This document shows positions 46,301-54,391 of a stretch of 64,000 nt of DNA, in pieces. Numbering within the stretch: position 1 is the first letter of the stretch; each line of letters opens with the position of its first letter. The DNA is from Pseudarthrobacter sp. Its GTDB lineage: Bacteria > Actinomycetota > Actinomycetes > Actinomycetales > Micrococcaceae. Made by a program: the position numbers and the translations under genes. The notes beneath the pieces are model-generated. The model saw only the letters and a program-made list of their open reading frames with translations. It was not told the origin of the DNA and made no database searches. The DNA lies in the NCBI GenBank assembly GCA_031178005.1, contig JAPSJV010000008.1, positions 53,366 through 117,365 on the forward strand, read 5' to 3'.

Positions 46301-46607
46301 CGCCCTGGCCACTGTGTTTGCGCTGACGCCCATGGCGCTGGGCCTCACCGGTGGTGGCGGGTTCATCTCCCAGCCGCTTGCCGTCGTCGTGATCGGCGGC
46401 CTGGTTTCCTCCACGGCGCTGACCCTGGTGCTGGTGCCCGTGCTGTACCGGCTGGTGGAGGGACGCAAGGAACGCCGGGAGCTCCTGGCTGACCTGCAGC
46501 GGGTACCTTCCACCTCTGGCGGCGCCGGCAGTTCCGAAACGGCTGAATTCGCCGACTGGACCACGGGCATGATCCCGAAGGTCAGCGGCCGGCGCGCCCA
46601 GCACTGA
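43398..46607 (+). CDS. RND efflux transporter (AcrB/SwrC-like)
   Basis: A 1069-residue, 12-helix proton-driven pump with two large extracellular loops between TM1-2 and TM7-8 and the charged TM4 residues in IGRVVDDSIVVIENI. The TM10 block LPSLIGMLMLVGIVVTNAIVLIDLINQYR is diagnostic of the HAE1/HME fold. In Gram-positives the closest known relative is SwrC (YerP), which protects from surfactin. No periplasmic adaptor gene accompanies it. AGGAG precedes the ATG. An Ala/Glu-rich cytoplasmic segment near residue 500 separates the halves. Confidence 0.93.
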   Translation: MFRLAQLSLANRALIALVTVFASVFGVITMSSLKQELIPSIEFPQMTVLSAMPGASPEVVDKQVSTPLETALNSVEGLESTASTSRSGVSQVSLVFRYGTNLDRARNQIDRAISNAKRNLPEDVEPQAVAGSISDFPIVFLAVSSDKPLSELNADLQRLSVPRLQKLDGVRAADVTGGATQHVEILPRADAMAARGANLSAINDALANNGDLIPAGTIEEQGRTLSLQIGSPVDSLDAIRALPLSGTSQPSTIGEVADVAIKDDERTSITRTNGQETLAVSVTKKPDGDTVGISHAVNDLLPELEAELGSNANFTPVFDQAPFIEKSIKDLTTEGLLGLGFAVAVILVFLMSTRSTLVTAVSIPLSLLITFIGLSATGYSLNILTLGALTIAIGRVVDDSIVVIENIKRHLNYGEAKVTAILTAIREVAGAITASTLTTVAVFLPIAFVGELAGELFRPFALTVTMALLASLLVSLTIVPVLAYWFLKAPVEAGNTGPAAEAEAAEARAKAQAAEEKSLLQRGYLPVLAKTQKHPVWTLVAAGLVLGATAAMTPLLPTDLLGQSGQNSLTVRQVLPGGTNLADTNAQAVRVEEVLRGIDGVKTVQVTSGNAQTGFAALTSTGASNSTFTVVTDEQADQVELQDTVRNQLLQLPDAGKVTVGTQQGGFGTSSTVDITLKAATSEVLQTASDAMVSAMTGVPGTTEVTSNLAANQDVVQVRIDRAKATAAGLNEEQVAGILAATISPLPAGTVRFDTTDFPVRIGQGTDFTSIDAVRNLPLPGGAATLGTIATVEQVAVPVSVTSTNGQRTAKVSLTPSGSNLGAVSAAVQERLPGVELPAGVTAEIGGATTQQQESFQQLGLALLAAIAIVYVIMVATFKSLIQPLILLVSVPFAATGAVLMLLVSGVPLGLPSLIGMLMLVGIVVTNAIVLIDLINQYRRPNDGRDGMNVADAIRHGARQRLRPILMTALATVFALTPMALGLTGGGGFISQPLAVVVIGGLVSSTALTLVLVPVLYRLVEGRKERRELLADLQRVPSTSGGAGSSETAEFADWTTGMIPKVSGRRAQH

Positions 46608-46741
46608 CCAGCCGGTCCGTACCTCGACCAGCCTCCTCTGCCGACCCCCTATCCCCGCCGCCCCTAAGCGGCATTAACTCGCCACTCGCGGGTGGGGCGG
46701 ACGCGGGAATAACTCCCAGGCTGCAGCGTTGTACCCGATAC

Positions 46742-46759
46742 TAGATGCAAATGCATCTA
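46742..46759. promoter_or_regulatory. Palindromic MarR-type operator
   Basis: TAGATGCAAATGCATCTA: 8-bp perfect arms around AA. It overlaps the -35 region for a TATAGT -10 box at 46768-46773, so a bound repressor would block the monooxygenase/marR operon. Confidence 0.65.
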
Positions 46760-46767
46760 TCTTGGGT

Positions 46768-46773
46768 TATAGT
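46768..46773 (+). promoter_or_regulatory. -10 box of the monooxygenase/marR operon
   Basis: TATAGT, 31 bases before the ATG and just after the palindromic operator. Confidence 0.55.
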
Positions 46774-46804
46774 GGAAGCAAGCCACATCAACGGGAGGCA
46801 GCTC

Positions 46805-47938
46805 ATGCAAATCGGCGTATTCAGTGTCAGCGACATCACCACGGACCCCACCACGGGCCGTACCCCAACGGAGAACGAACGCATCAAGGCCTCGGTAGCC
46901 ATCGCCAAGAAGGTCGAAGAAATCGGCATGGACGTGTACGCCATCGGTGAGCACCACAACCGTCCCTTCTTCTCCTCCTCGCCCACCACAACGCTCGCCT
47001 ACATTGCCGCCCAGACCGAGCGGATAACCCTCTCCACCGCCACCACCCTGATCACCACGAATGACCCGGTCAAGATCGCCGAAGACTTCGCCATGCTGCA
47101 GCACCTCTCGGACGGCCGCGTGGACCTGGTCCTGGGCCGCGGCAACACCGCCCCGGTCTATCCCTGGTTTGGCAAGAACATCCAGGACGGCATTGAGCTG
47201 GCCATCGAGAACTACAGCCTCCTCCGCCGGCTCTGGGACGAGGACACGGTGAACTGGTCCGGCAAGTTCCGCACGCCGCTGCAGAACTTCACCTCCACGC
47301 CCCGCCCGCTCGACGGCGTTGCCCCCTTCGTATGGCACGGCTCCATCCGCACGCCGCAGATCGCCGAAGTTGCCGCCTACTATGGCGACGGCTTCTTCGC
47401 CAACAACATCTTCTGGCCGAAGGAGCACTACCAGCAGCTGATCAGCCTCTACCGCGAGCGCTACGAGCACTACGGCCACGGGAAGGCGGACCAGGCAATC
47501 GTTGGCCTTGGGGGTCAGTTCTTTATGCGGAAGAACTCCCAGGACGCTGTCAAGGAGTTCCGGCCGTACTTCGACAACGCACCTGTCTACGGCCACGGTC
47601 CGTCATTGGAAGACTTCACGTCCCAGACGCCGCTGACCGTGGGCAGCCCGCAGGAGGTCATTGAGAAGACCCTCACGTTCCGTGAGTACTTCGGCGACTA
47701 CCAGCGCCAGCTGTTCCTGATCGACCACGCCGGGCTTCCCCTGAAGACTGTCCTGGAGCAACTGGACCTGTTCGGCGAGGAAGTCCTGCCGGTCCTCCGC
47801 AAGGAGTACGCTGACAAGTTGCCGGCCCATGTTCCAGACCCGCCCACCCACGCCGGCCGCGTGGCTGACCTTCTGGCCCGCCAGGACCAGGAGCAGAAGG
47901 CCGCAGGGGCCGCCCCGGCAGGCGGAGCGGAGGAGTAG
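46805..47938 (+). CDS. LLM class flavin-dependent oxidoreductase
   Basis: A 377-residue luciferase-like (bacterial luciferase fold) enzyme that would use FMNH2 or F420. The start MQIGVFSVSDITTDPTTGRTPTENERI and VYAIGEHHNRPFFSSSPTTTLA contain the conserved EHH region, and RGNTAPVYPWFG and WHGSIRTP are subgroup motifs. GGGAGG precedes the ATG at 46805; a frame opening at 46745 begins inside the operator and is rejected. It overlaps by one base with a MarR gene, so substrate sensing and oxidation are probably linked. The substrate is unknown. Confidence 0.9.
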   Translation: MQIGVFSVSDITTDPTTGRTPTENERIKASVAIAKKVEEIGMDVYAIGEHHNRPFFSSSPTTTLAYIAAQTERITLSTATTLITTNDPVKIAEDFAMLQHLSDGRVDLVLGRGNTAPVYPWFGKNIQDGIELAIENYSLLRRLWDEDTVNWSGKFRTPLQNFTSTPRPLDGVAPFVWHGSIRTPQIAEVAAYYGDGFFANNIFWPKEHYQQLISLYRERYEHYGHGKADQAIVGLGGQFFMRKNSQDAVKEFRPYFDNAPVYGHGPSLEDFTSQTPLTVGSPQEVIEKTLTFREYFGDYQRQLFLIDHAGLPLKTVLEQLDLFGEEVLPVLRKEYADKLPAHVPDPPTHAGRVADLLARQDQEQKAAGAAPAGGAEE

Positions 47939-48399
47939 TGGCTACCGAACCCCAGGAATCAGCCACACGGCTGGCTGCGGAAACGTGGGAGTCCCTGTTC
48001 CGCACCCAGGTGGCCGTGATGCGGAAGCTGCAGACAGGAACCGCGTTCAAAGCCCTGCCGGTGAACGAATATGACGTGCTGTTCAACCTGTCGCAGTGCC
48101 CGTCAGGCTGGCTGAGGCTCAATGAGCTCAACGACCACGTCCTGCTGAGCCAGTCCAGCCTCAGCAGGATGGTGGAGCGCCTTGAGAAGCGCGGCCTGGT
48201 GGAGCGCACCACGGCCCCGGAAGACGGCCGTGGAGTGCTCCTGTCACTGACGGAGGCCGGGAAGGAACTGCAGCGGGAAGTGGGCCGCAGCCACGTCCGG
48301 GACATCGCCGGGATCGTCAAACCGGCGTTGACCCCGGCTGAGCAGCGCGAACTGAGGCGGCTGACCGACAAGCTCAGGGCTTCGCTTCAGCACCGGTAA
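47938..48399 (+). CDS. MarR-family regulator
   Basis: A 153-residue winged-helix regulator; the HTH and wing are around LRLNELNDHVLLSQSSLSRMVERLEKRGLVERTTAPEDGRGVLLSLTEAG in the middle of the protein. Its GTG start shares one base with the monooxygenase stop (TAGTG), so the two are translated together. It probably binds the palindrome at 46742-46759 and represses its own operon, with the monooxygenase substrate or a relative as inducer (inferred). Confidence 0.9.
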   Translation: MATEPQESATRLAAETWESLFRTQVAVMRKLQTGTAFKALPVNEYDVLFNLSQCPSGWLRLNELNDHVLLSQSSLSRMVERLEKRGLVERTTAPEDGRGVLLSLTEAGKELQREVGRSHVRDIAGIVKPALTPAEQRELRRLTDKLRASLQHR

Positions 48400-48434
48400 G
48401 GGCACGGTAGCAGCGGGGACAGTCGGGCCGGTGG

Positions 48435-49241
48435 TCAGCCCAGGACTTCCAGCCGGGACGGATCCTCCACCGGGAGGTCGCCATTGACTACCGCCGTGAC
48501 GTTCATGGTCTTGAGGGTCAGCCGGCCGCCCACTGTGGACAGGAAGGCGGTGTCGGCGGCATCGCGGCCAACGGAGATCCGCACCATGGAGGATCGCGGA
48601 GCAAGGCCCGTGGCATCAATGACATGCCACTGCCCGTCCAGGTAGGCCTCCGCGACGGCATGGAAGTCCATCGGTGTCAGGCCGGGAGCATAGACGGCGG
48701 AGAGTCGTGCCGGGACGTCCTTGGAGCGCAGCAAGGCAATGGCCAGATGGGCAAAGTCCCGGCACACGCCGCGGCGGTGCAGCAGCGTTTCCACGGCGCC
48801 GTCGGTCCCGCGCGAAGAGCCGCTTACATAGCTCAGTTCCTTCGCCACCCAGTCCCGCACGGCGAGGATGAGGTCCCCGCCGTGCAGCCCGCCAAACTCC
48901 GCATATGCCGTGGGCAGGAGCCGGTCCGACTCAGCGTAACGGCTGGGGCGGACGTAGCGGATAAGGTCCACCGGCTCGATTTGCGGCGCCTCAGCGCGTC
49001 CGGCAAGGGTGGCGGAGTAGTCCACTGTTACTTCGGCGGGTTCCGCCAGTTCGAAGTAGTGGATCCTGCCGCCCTCAGCCTCGGGGATTTCGGTGAAGGG
49101 GACACTGCTGCCCTCCGCCCGGATGGTCAGGTTCTCCCTGAACGAGGTGTAGCCCGGGTCCCGGGCAGCGGCTACCGCAAGGGCAATCTTCGTACCTTCG
49201 GTGGTGCTGAAAACCAGGCGTGTGGAAACAGAGCGTTCCAT
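48435..49241 (-). CDS. Transglutaminase-like family protein
   Basis: A 268-residue protein with a papain-like transglutaminase core: Cys160 (RRGVCRDFAHLAIALLR), His194 (MDFHAVAEAY) and Asp209 (HVIDATGLAP), a complete triad. The N-terminal 110 residues form the beta-rich domain typical of bacterial members. No signal peptide is seen, so it is cytoplasmic and is more likely a protease or peptidase than a crosslinker. GGAG precedes the ATG at 49241. It follows a lipoprotein gene on the same strand after 72 bases. Confidence 0.88.
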   Translation of the reverse strand: MERSVSTRLVFSTTEGTKIALAVAAARDPGYTSFRENLTIRAEGSSVPFTEIPEAEGGRIHYFELAEPAEVTVDYSATLAGRAEAPQIEPVDLIRYVRPSRYAESDRLLPTAYAEFGGLHGGDLILAVRDWVAKELSYVSGSSRGTDGAVETLLHRRGVCRDFAHLAIALLRSKDVPARLSAVYAPGLTPMDFHAVAEAYLDGQWHVIDATGLAPRSSMVRISVGRDAADTAFLSTVGGRLTLKTMNVTAVVNGDLPVEDPSRLEVLG

Positions 49242-49313
49242 GAATCTCCGAAATGATGGGAGGGGCGCGGGATGGAGCCTCCGGCGCATCGCCGGATGCA
49301 GTGGAACTGGGGG

Positions 49314-50165
49314 CTAGGTGTTGATCACCAGTGACATTAGCATCCGTTGCACATTGGCGAATTCGCTCCCCTGGTCAACGTATTTCCCGGCCTGGTCCAA
49401 GGTGTCGAAAGCCTTGGCAGGGGCAACCTTTTCGTCCGGCGCGAAGGCCTTGAGCGAATCCAGGTCGCTGAAGGAGTAGTTCCCCGTACCCGCTGGTCCG
49501 CGGACCACGTTTCCCAGGGTGCAGGCCGTACCGTCCACGCCGCCCACAATATTGGTGATGCCATACGAGCCGAAGTACCTGTAGCCCTGCATCACCCGGA
49601 ACACTACATGCGGCGCAATAGCCGCATCCTGATGGGCCGGCACCTTGGTGGGGACGCTGCTGAGTACTACGTAGGGCCTGCGCTGGCCTGCCGGGCATTC
49701 GGCGGCTACAGCATCCGGCAACCCGGTTTTCAGGGTGGCCATCACCGTACCGTCGGGCGTTTTGACCTCGATTTTCAGTGCACCGGGCAAGGTCCCGGCA
49801 TCAGGGGTCACAGATTGGGCAATCCAATCCTCGGGCAGATCAAAGCTCACCTTGCGCGCGGGGTCTGTATAGCTCTTCCAGGCGGCAGCGGTGGCGCCAC
49901 CGGAGGGGGTGCTGTCGGAAGGTCCGGAAGCCGTGGCGCTGCCGGAGGGAGTTGCGCCGGACGTGGGGGTCTGGTTCGGCGGCGAAGCAACGGAAGTCTC
50001 CGGCGCGGCAGTCCACGATGGTCCCCGTCCGCCGTCGGGAGTGCATGCGGCAAGAAGCACGACGGCGGCAACGGATGCGGCAAGTGCCGCCCCGCGTACC
50101 CATCGAGCTGTCGCGATAAACGCCCTGCCGGTGCCGCAGGCACCAACGGCTCCTGTCCTGTTCAT
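49314..50165 (-). CDS. Putative lipoprotein
   Basis: A 283-residue protein with an N-terminal signal ending in the lipobox VVLLAAC, then a Ser/Pro/Thr/Gly-rich spacer of about 55 residues, then a globular domain beginning WKSYTDPARKVSFDLPEDW, a PsbP-like start seen in many actinobacterial lipoproteins. Function unknown. The start ATG is supported by TAGGCT 6 bases upstream, implying a leaderless mRNA. Confidence 0.82.
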   Translation of the reverse strand: MNRTGAVGACGTGRAFIATARWVRGAALAASVAAVVLLAACTPDGGRGPSWTAAPETSVASPPNQTPTSGATPSGSATASGPSDSTPSGGATAAAWKSYTDPARKVSFDLPEDWIAQSVTPDAGTLPGALKIEVKTPDGTVMATLKTGLPDAVAAECPAGQRRPYVVLSSVPTKVPAHQDAAIAPHVVFRVMQGYRYFGSYGITNIVGGVDGTACTLGNVVRGPAGTGNYSFSDLDSLKAFAPDEKVAPAKAFDTLDQAGKYVDQGSEFANVQRMLMSLVINT

Positions 50166-50171
50166 GGAACA

Positions 50172-50177
50172 AGCCTA
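50172..50177 (-). promoter_or_regulatory. -10 box of a leaderless transcript (lipoprotein)
   Basis: TAGGCT on the minus strand, 6 bases before the ATG at 50165. Confidence 0.5.
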
Positions 50178-50224
50178 ATCTCGGCTGCGGCCGATCCACG
50201 GACATCGCGGGACCATTCCGGCGC

Positions 50225-50230
50225 TAGGGT
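50225..50230 (+). promoter_or_regulatory. -10 box of a leaderless transcript (DUF1684 gene)
   Basis: TAGGGT, 6 bases before the ATG at 50237, in a GCGCTAGG context also seen at 5753-5760. Confidence 0.55.
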
Positions 50231-50236
50231 GGGAAC

Positions 50237-50899
50237 ATGATGGAACAGCACGGCGTCACGGGTGACGACACACTTTTGGGCATGTCCGCACTGGACATTG
50301 CCGATTGGCGGCTGCGCACATTCGCCCTGTATGACAGGGTGCGCACGTTATCTGCCACGGATCCCGCGGAAGCCCACGCCTACTGGCGGCACGAACGCGA
50401 CCGTATGTTCGCCACGCACCCCGCGTCGGCATTGTCTTATCAGGCCAAGTCGGAGTTCTCCGGCCTGAAGACGGCACACTACGATCCCATCTACCGGTTC
50501 CACGTCCCTCTGACGTTGGAAGGTGCGGGCCGGGAAATGGCTGTCGAAACCGGAACGGACGGCAAGGTTGACTTCGTGCGGCTCGGCACCTTCGACCTGC
50601 CGGAGATGGGCCAGCTGGCCGTGTGGAAGGTCCGCGGCTACGGCGGCGGGATTTTCGTTCCGTTCCGTGATGCCACGGCGGGTCAGCCGGGAGGCAGTTA
50701 CGGCGCCGGCAGATACCTGATCGACACCATCAAGGGCGCCTTCCACGGTGTCCGCGGTTCGGGTCCTGACGCCGCGTTCGTCCTGGACTTCAACTTCGCG
50801 TACAACCCCTCCTGTGCCTACAACGAGGCCTGGGCCTGCCCGCTCGCCGGGCCCGCAAACCGGCTGGCAGTGGACATTCCCGTCGGCGAACTGGTGTGA
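50237..50899 (+). CDS. DUF1684 family protein
   Basis: A 220-residue cytoplasmic protein. The family features are the N-terminal ...WRLRTFALYDRVR...YWRHERDRMFATHPASAL, the central RLGTFDLPEMGQLAVWKVRGYGGGIFVPFRDATAG, GRYLIDTIKG, and the C-terminal DFNFAYNPSCAYNEAWACPLAGPANRL with two cysteines. Catalytic role unknown. It overlaps the following FAH gene by 4 bases (GTGA), suggesting a shared pathway. Confidence 0.88.
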   Translation: MMEQHGVTGDDTLLGMSALDIADWRLRTFALYDRVRTLSATDPAEAHAYWRHERDRMFATHPASALSYQAKSEFSGLKTAHYDPIYRFHVPLTLEGAGREMAVETGTDGKVDFVRLGTFDLPEMGQLAVWKVRGYGGGIFVPFRDATAGQPGGSYGAGRYLIDTIKGAFHGVRGSGPDAAFVLDFNFAYNPSCAYNEAWACPLAGPANRLAVDIPVGELV

Positions 50900-51738
50900 G
50901 CAGTCCCTTACGCATTGCCCGCATACGTCCTGCCGTGCCGGCCACACCCGGAGAGTTCTTCTTCGCCCACAACTCCGCTCCCGATTTTGGAAGTGCTGAC
51001 GGCCAGTGGTGGACAATCATCGAATCTCCGTTCCCGGACTCAGCAGCCAACACAGCAAGTCCTTCGCGGGACAGCTGGCGTGCCGGGGAAAGGGTGCATG
51101 AGCGCGAGTTCCGTTTCCTGGCACCAAGCGTTCCCGGCAACGTTTTGGGCATGGCCCACAACACCGGCGCGGCCGGACGTGCCCTGCCGCCCCAGGCCTT
51201 CCACAAATCCGCCAGCAGCGTGATCGGACCGGGGGACGCCATTGAACTGCCCGACGGCGTGGGCCGGGTTGAACCGGAGGCGGAGCTAACGGTGGTGATC
51301 GGCCGGAAGGCCCGCGCCTTGACGGCAGCCACCGCGTATGGCGCCATTCTGGGCTACACCATCGGCAACGACGTGACTGCCCGGGACGCCCAGGCTGCGG
51401 ACCAGCTCTGGATCAGCGGCAAGAGTCCGGACACCTTCACCCCGGCCGGGCCCTGGATTGTGACCGGCCTGGACCCCGGGGGCCTGCCCCTGCGGATAGT
51501 GCACAATGGGGAGGCCCTGGCGGGCTCCACCACATCCGGAATCGGCTGGAACGTGGCCGAAATCCTGGTTTACCTCACCTCGTTTATGACGCTGCAGCCC
51601 GGTGACCTGGTCCTCACCGGCTTTCCCGCGGAAGCCCGGCCTCTGTCCCACGGCGACGTTGTGGTGTGCAGGATCGGCGGCATCGGCGAGCTCAGCAATC
51701 CCGTGCGCACCGTGGAATGGCAGGATTACCCGGCCTGA
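50896..51738 (+). CDS. Fumarylacetoacetate hydrolase family protein
   Basis: A 280-residue FAH-fold hydrolase or decarboxylase with metal ligands Glu128 and Glu130 (VEPEAELTVVIG), GYTIGNDVTARDAQ and LTGFPAEA in place of the usual TGTP. It is the second FAH paralogue in the window, but differs from the first by about 20 extra N-terminal residues and the altered TGTP loop. GTG start coupled to the DUF1684 gene. The substrate is unknown. Confidence 0.88.
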   Translation: MSSPLRIARIRPAVPATPGEFFFAHNSAPDFGSADGQWWTIIESPFPDSAANTASPSRDSWRAGERVHEREFRFLAPSVPGNVLGMAHNTGAAGRALPPQAFHKSASSVIGPGDAIELPDGVGRVEPEAELTVVIGRKARALTAATAYGAILGYTIGNDVTARDAQAADQLWISGKSPDTFTPAGPWIVTGLDPGGLPLRIVHNGEALAGSTTSGIGWNVAEILVYLTSFMTLQPGDLVLTGFPAEARPLSHGDVVVCRIGGIGELSNPVRTVEWQDYPA

Positions 51739-51755
51739 TGTGAAAAGCTTGGTCC

Positions 51756-52241
51756 ATGGAACTTCCTGTGGCGCCGGGCCCGGTCCGGGCGCCCCAGAGG
51801 CCCGCAGTACCTTCCCGTTCCCGGCGTGGCCTGTTCCGTTACCCGCTGGCCCGGCAGCTGGCGAGGTTTACCGGCGTCGGAATCATGTGTACGGCAACGT
51901 CGCTGGGCATCTACGCGTTGCTCAGGCCCTGGATCGGGCCGCAGCCGGCGAATGCCTGTGCGCTGGTACTGACCTCGCTGATGAACACCGCGCTCAACCG
52001 GCGCCTGACGTTCAAGATCAGTGACAGCCGGCACTTGCTCCGTGACCATCTACAGGGCGTCGTCCTGATGCTGGTTGCCTTGGCGATCACCGGCGGCAGC
52101 CTGGCCCTGCTGCACGTGTTCCACCCTGGGGCGACCGTGGTTGAGGAACTTTGGACCACCACGCTGTCCGGCTTTGTGGCCACCGCGGTCCGCTTCAGCG
52201 TCCTCCGCCATTGGATCTTCCGCCGGGCCCGCCACCGCTGA
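51756..52241 (+). CDS. GtrA family membrane protein
   Basis: A 161-residue protein with four hydrophobic segments (beginning LARFTGVGIMCTATSLGIYALL) and the NTALNRRLTF motif characteristic of GtrA, a family thought to move or flip polyprenyl-linked sugars for cell-wall decoration. A 35-residue basic tail precedes TM1. It starts 17 bases after the FAH gene. No glycosyltransferase is adjacent. Confidence 0.88.
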   Translation: MELPVAPGPVRAPQRPAVPSRSRRGLFRYPLARQLARFTGVGIMCTATSLGIYALLRPWIGPQPANACALVLTSLMNTALNRRLTFKISDSRHLLRDHLQGVVLMLVALAITGGSLALLHVFHPGATVVEELWTTTLSGFVATAVRFSVLRHWIFRRARHR

Positions 52242-52253
52242 CCCAAGTAGGTA

Positions 52254-52295
52254 GCAGTTGTTGCCCTTTACGGGCCTGTAAAGGGCAACTACTGC
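52254..52295. terminator. Bidirectional terminator between gtrA-type gene and nifS-type gene
   Basis: GTTGCCCTTTAC/GTAAAGGGCAAC perfect stem extended by GCAGTT/AACTGC-type pairing with one mismatch, 6-base loop. No strong T-run. Confidence 0.6.
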
Positions 52296-52298
52296 GAC

Positions 52299-53468
52299 TT
52301 AGTTGGGCAGCCGGTCTCCCAACCCCCGGACGCGTCCGACGGCGGCACCCACCGCACGTGCCGCCGTCGAAAGTTCCTCAGGGGTCACCGTCGAATCAAA
52401 GCTGAAGCGCACAGCTGTCTGCGCTACCTCCGGGCTGATGCCCATGGCGAGCAGGACCGGCGACGGCGCGTCGGACCCTGCAGCGCAGGCCGAACCGCTG
52501 GAACACACCACCCCGTCCCGTTCGAGTTCCAGCAGCAGTGACTCACCGCTGGTTCCTGGGAAACAGAACGACGCCAGCCCGGGCAACCGGTGGACCGGGT
52601 GGCCGCTCAAGACGGCATCAGGCACGGCTGCCTGTACAGCGGCAATGAACCCATCCCGCAAAGCTGCGAGTCCGGCTGCCCTTTCAGCCGCGTCCCCAGC
52701 GTCTGCCAGCCGCAGTGCCGTGGCAACGCCCACCGCTCCAGCAATGTTCTCCGTGCCCGAGCGCCGGCCGCGTTCCTGGCCGCCGCCGTGAATCAGCGGT
52801 TCGATACCCAGACGGCCGCGGACAAACAGGACGCCGCAGCCCTTGGGTGCGCCCAGCTTGTGGCCGGACAGGCTCAGGGCGTCCACGCCCAAGTCCTTGA
52901 CGTTGAGGGGAAGCGAGCCTGCGGCCTGCACGGCATCTGTGTGGAACGGGATCCCATGGTGCCGGGCAAGTGCGGCGAGCTCCCGGACGGGCTGGACTGT
53001 GCCGACTTCGTTGTTGGCGTACATAATGCTCACCAGTGCGGTTTCCGGGCGGAGGACACCCTGCAGCGCCGCGGGAGTCACGACGCCGGCCGCGTCCACG
53101 TCCACCACATCAACGCTGAACCCGTGGAACCGCTCCAGATACCGCGCGGATTCCTCCACCGCCGGATGTTCAATGGCGCTGATGACCACCCTGTCCAGCA
53201 TGGGATCCGCTGCCTGCCGCGCCAGGGCGATGCCCTTAATGGCGAGGTTGTCCGCCTCCGTCCCGCCGGAAGTGAACGTGACATCACCGGCCCGGCAGCC
53301 CAGGAAGGCCGCCGTGGTTTTCCGGGCTGCGGCGAGCGCCCCCGCTGCAGCCTCTCCCAGGGTGTGGTGGCTGGAGGGGTTGCCAAAATCCCCGGTGAGG
53401 TAGGGCCACATGGCTTCGAGCACTTCGCGGCGGATGGGCGTCGTGGCGGCAGCGTCAAGATAGATCAC
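52299..53468 (-). CDS. Cysteine desulfurase (NifS/IscS family)
   Basis: A PLP enzyme that takes sulfur from cysteine for Fe-S assembly. The protein has 389 residues. PLP lysine Lys204 (SGHKLGAPKGCG) and the persulfide Cys328 (CSSGSACAAGS) are present, with FHTDAVQAAG and GGGQERGRRSGTEN. It is the last gene of the nad operon, 5 bases after nadC; a desulfurase next to NadA/NadB is a recurring arrangement that supplies the NadA cluster. Confidence 0.95.
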   Translation of the reverse strand: MIYLDAAATTPIRREVLEAMWPYLTGDFGNPSSHHTLGEAAAGALAAARKTTAAFLGCRAGDVTFTSGGTEADNLAIKGIALARQAADPMLDRVVISAIEHPAVEESARYLERFHGFSVDVVDVDAAGVVTPAALQGVLRPETALVSIMYANNEVGTVQPVRELAALARHHGIPFHTDAVQAAGSLPLNVKDLGVDALSLSGHKLGAPKGCGVLFVRGRLGIEPLIHGGGQERGRRSGTENIAGAVGVATALRLADAGDAAERAAGLAALRDGFIAAVQAAVPDAVLSGHPVHRLPGLASFCFPGTSGESLLLELERDGVVCSSGSACAAGSDAPSPVLLAMGISPEVAQTAVRFSFDSTVTPEELSTAARAVGAAVGRVRGLGDRLPN

Positions 53469-53473
53469 GGTGG

Positions 53474-54391
53474 TCAGCCCCTTGCGCTGCCCGCCACGCC
53501 CGCGGCCACAGGCAGCGCGTGCCCGGCAACAAGTTCCACGTCCAGGCCAAGGTCAAGGGCTGCCACGCTGTGGGTGAGCCCGCCGATCGAGATGACGTCC
53601 ACGCCGGTGGCCGCGATGGCGGCAACCGTCTCCAGGTTCACATTGCCGCTGGCTTCCACGGTGGCACGGCCGGCTACCTGCTGCACGCCCTCGCGGAGCC
53701 CGGCCAACGTGAAGTTGTCCAGCATGATCGTGTCCACCCCGGCCGCCAGCACGGGCTCAATCTGTTCCGCGCTGTCCACTTCCACCTCGAAATGAGTGGT
53801 GTGGCCCAGTTGTGCCTTGGCGGCGGCCAGGAGACAGGTGAGTTTGGCCGGATCGCCACCGGTCATCACCGCCAGATGGTTGTCCTTGGCCAGCACGGCA
53901 TCGGACAGGCTGTAGCGGTGATTGGCTCCACCACCGCAGCGCACGGCGTAGCGTTCCAGCACGCGCAGTCCCGGTGTGGTCTTGCGGGTGTCGGTAATCC
54001 GCGCTGTGGTTCCTTCCACGAGCCTGACGAACTCGGCGGTCTTGGTGGCGATGGCGCTCATCCGCTGGACCAGGTTCAACGCCACCCGCTCCGCGAGCAG
54101 CACCGAACGGGCGCTGCCACTGGCCCTGGCGAGGTGGGTTCCGGCGTCGAAAGTTCCACCGTCCTGGACCAACAGCTCCACGCTGGTCTGCGGATCAATC
54201 AACAGCATGGCGTCGCGGAACACCGTCCCGCCGCTGAAGACGCCGGGCACACGGGCATTCAGTACAGCCGTGGCGTGGGCTTCCACCGGGATCAGCAGCT
54301 GGGAGGTGATGTCTCCGCTGGGCGCGTCCTCGGCAAAGGCCCGCTCAAGGATGTCGCGCACGGGTGCGGCAGGGAGGGACAACTCAGTCAT
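53474..54391 (-). CDS. nadC: Nicotinate-nucleotide pyrophosphorylase (quinolinate phosphoribosyltransferase)
   Basis: It turns quinolinate and PRPP into nicotinate mononucleotide, the third de novo NAD step. The protein has 305 residues. DTRKTTPGLRVLERYAVRCGGGANHRYSLSDAVLAKDNHL is the substrate/PRPP-binding stretch (Arg, Lys, His residues), and DTIMLDNFTLAGL and ASGNVNLETV are barrel motifs. Its start overlaps the nadB stop by 8 bases. Confidence 0.96.
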   Translation of the reverse strand: MTELSLPAAPVRDILERAFAEDAPSGDITSQLLIPVEAHATAVLNARVPGVFSGGTVFRDAMLLIDPQTSVELLVQDGGTFDAGTHLARASGSARSVLLAERVALNLVQRMSAIATKTAEFVRLVEGTTARITDTRKTTPGLRVLERYAVRCGGGANHRYSLSDAVLAKDNHLAVMTGGDPAKLTCLLAAAKAQLGHTTHFEVEVDSAEQIEPVLAAGVDTIMLDNFTLAGLREGVQQVAGRATVEASGNVNLETVAAIAATGVDVISIGGLTHSVAALDLGLDVELVAGHALPVAAGVAGSARG

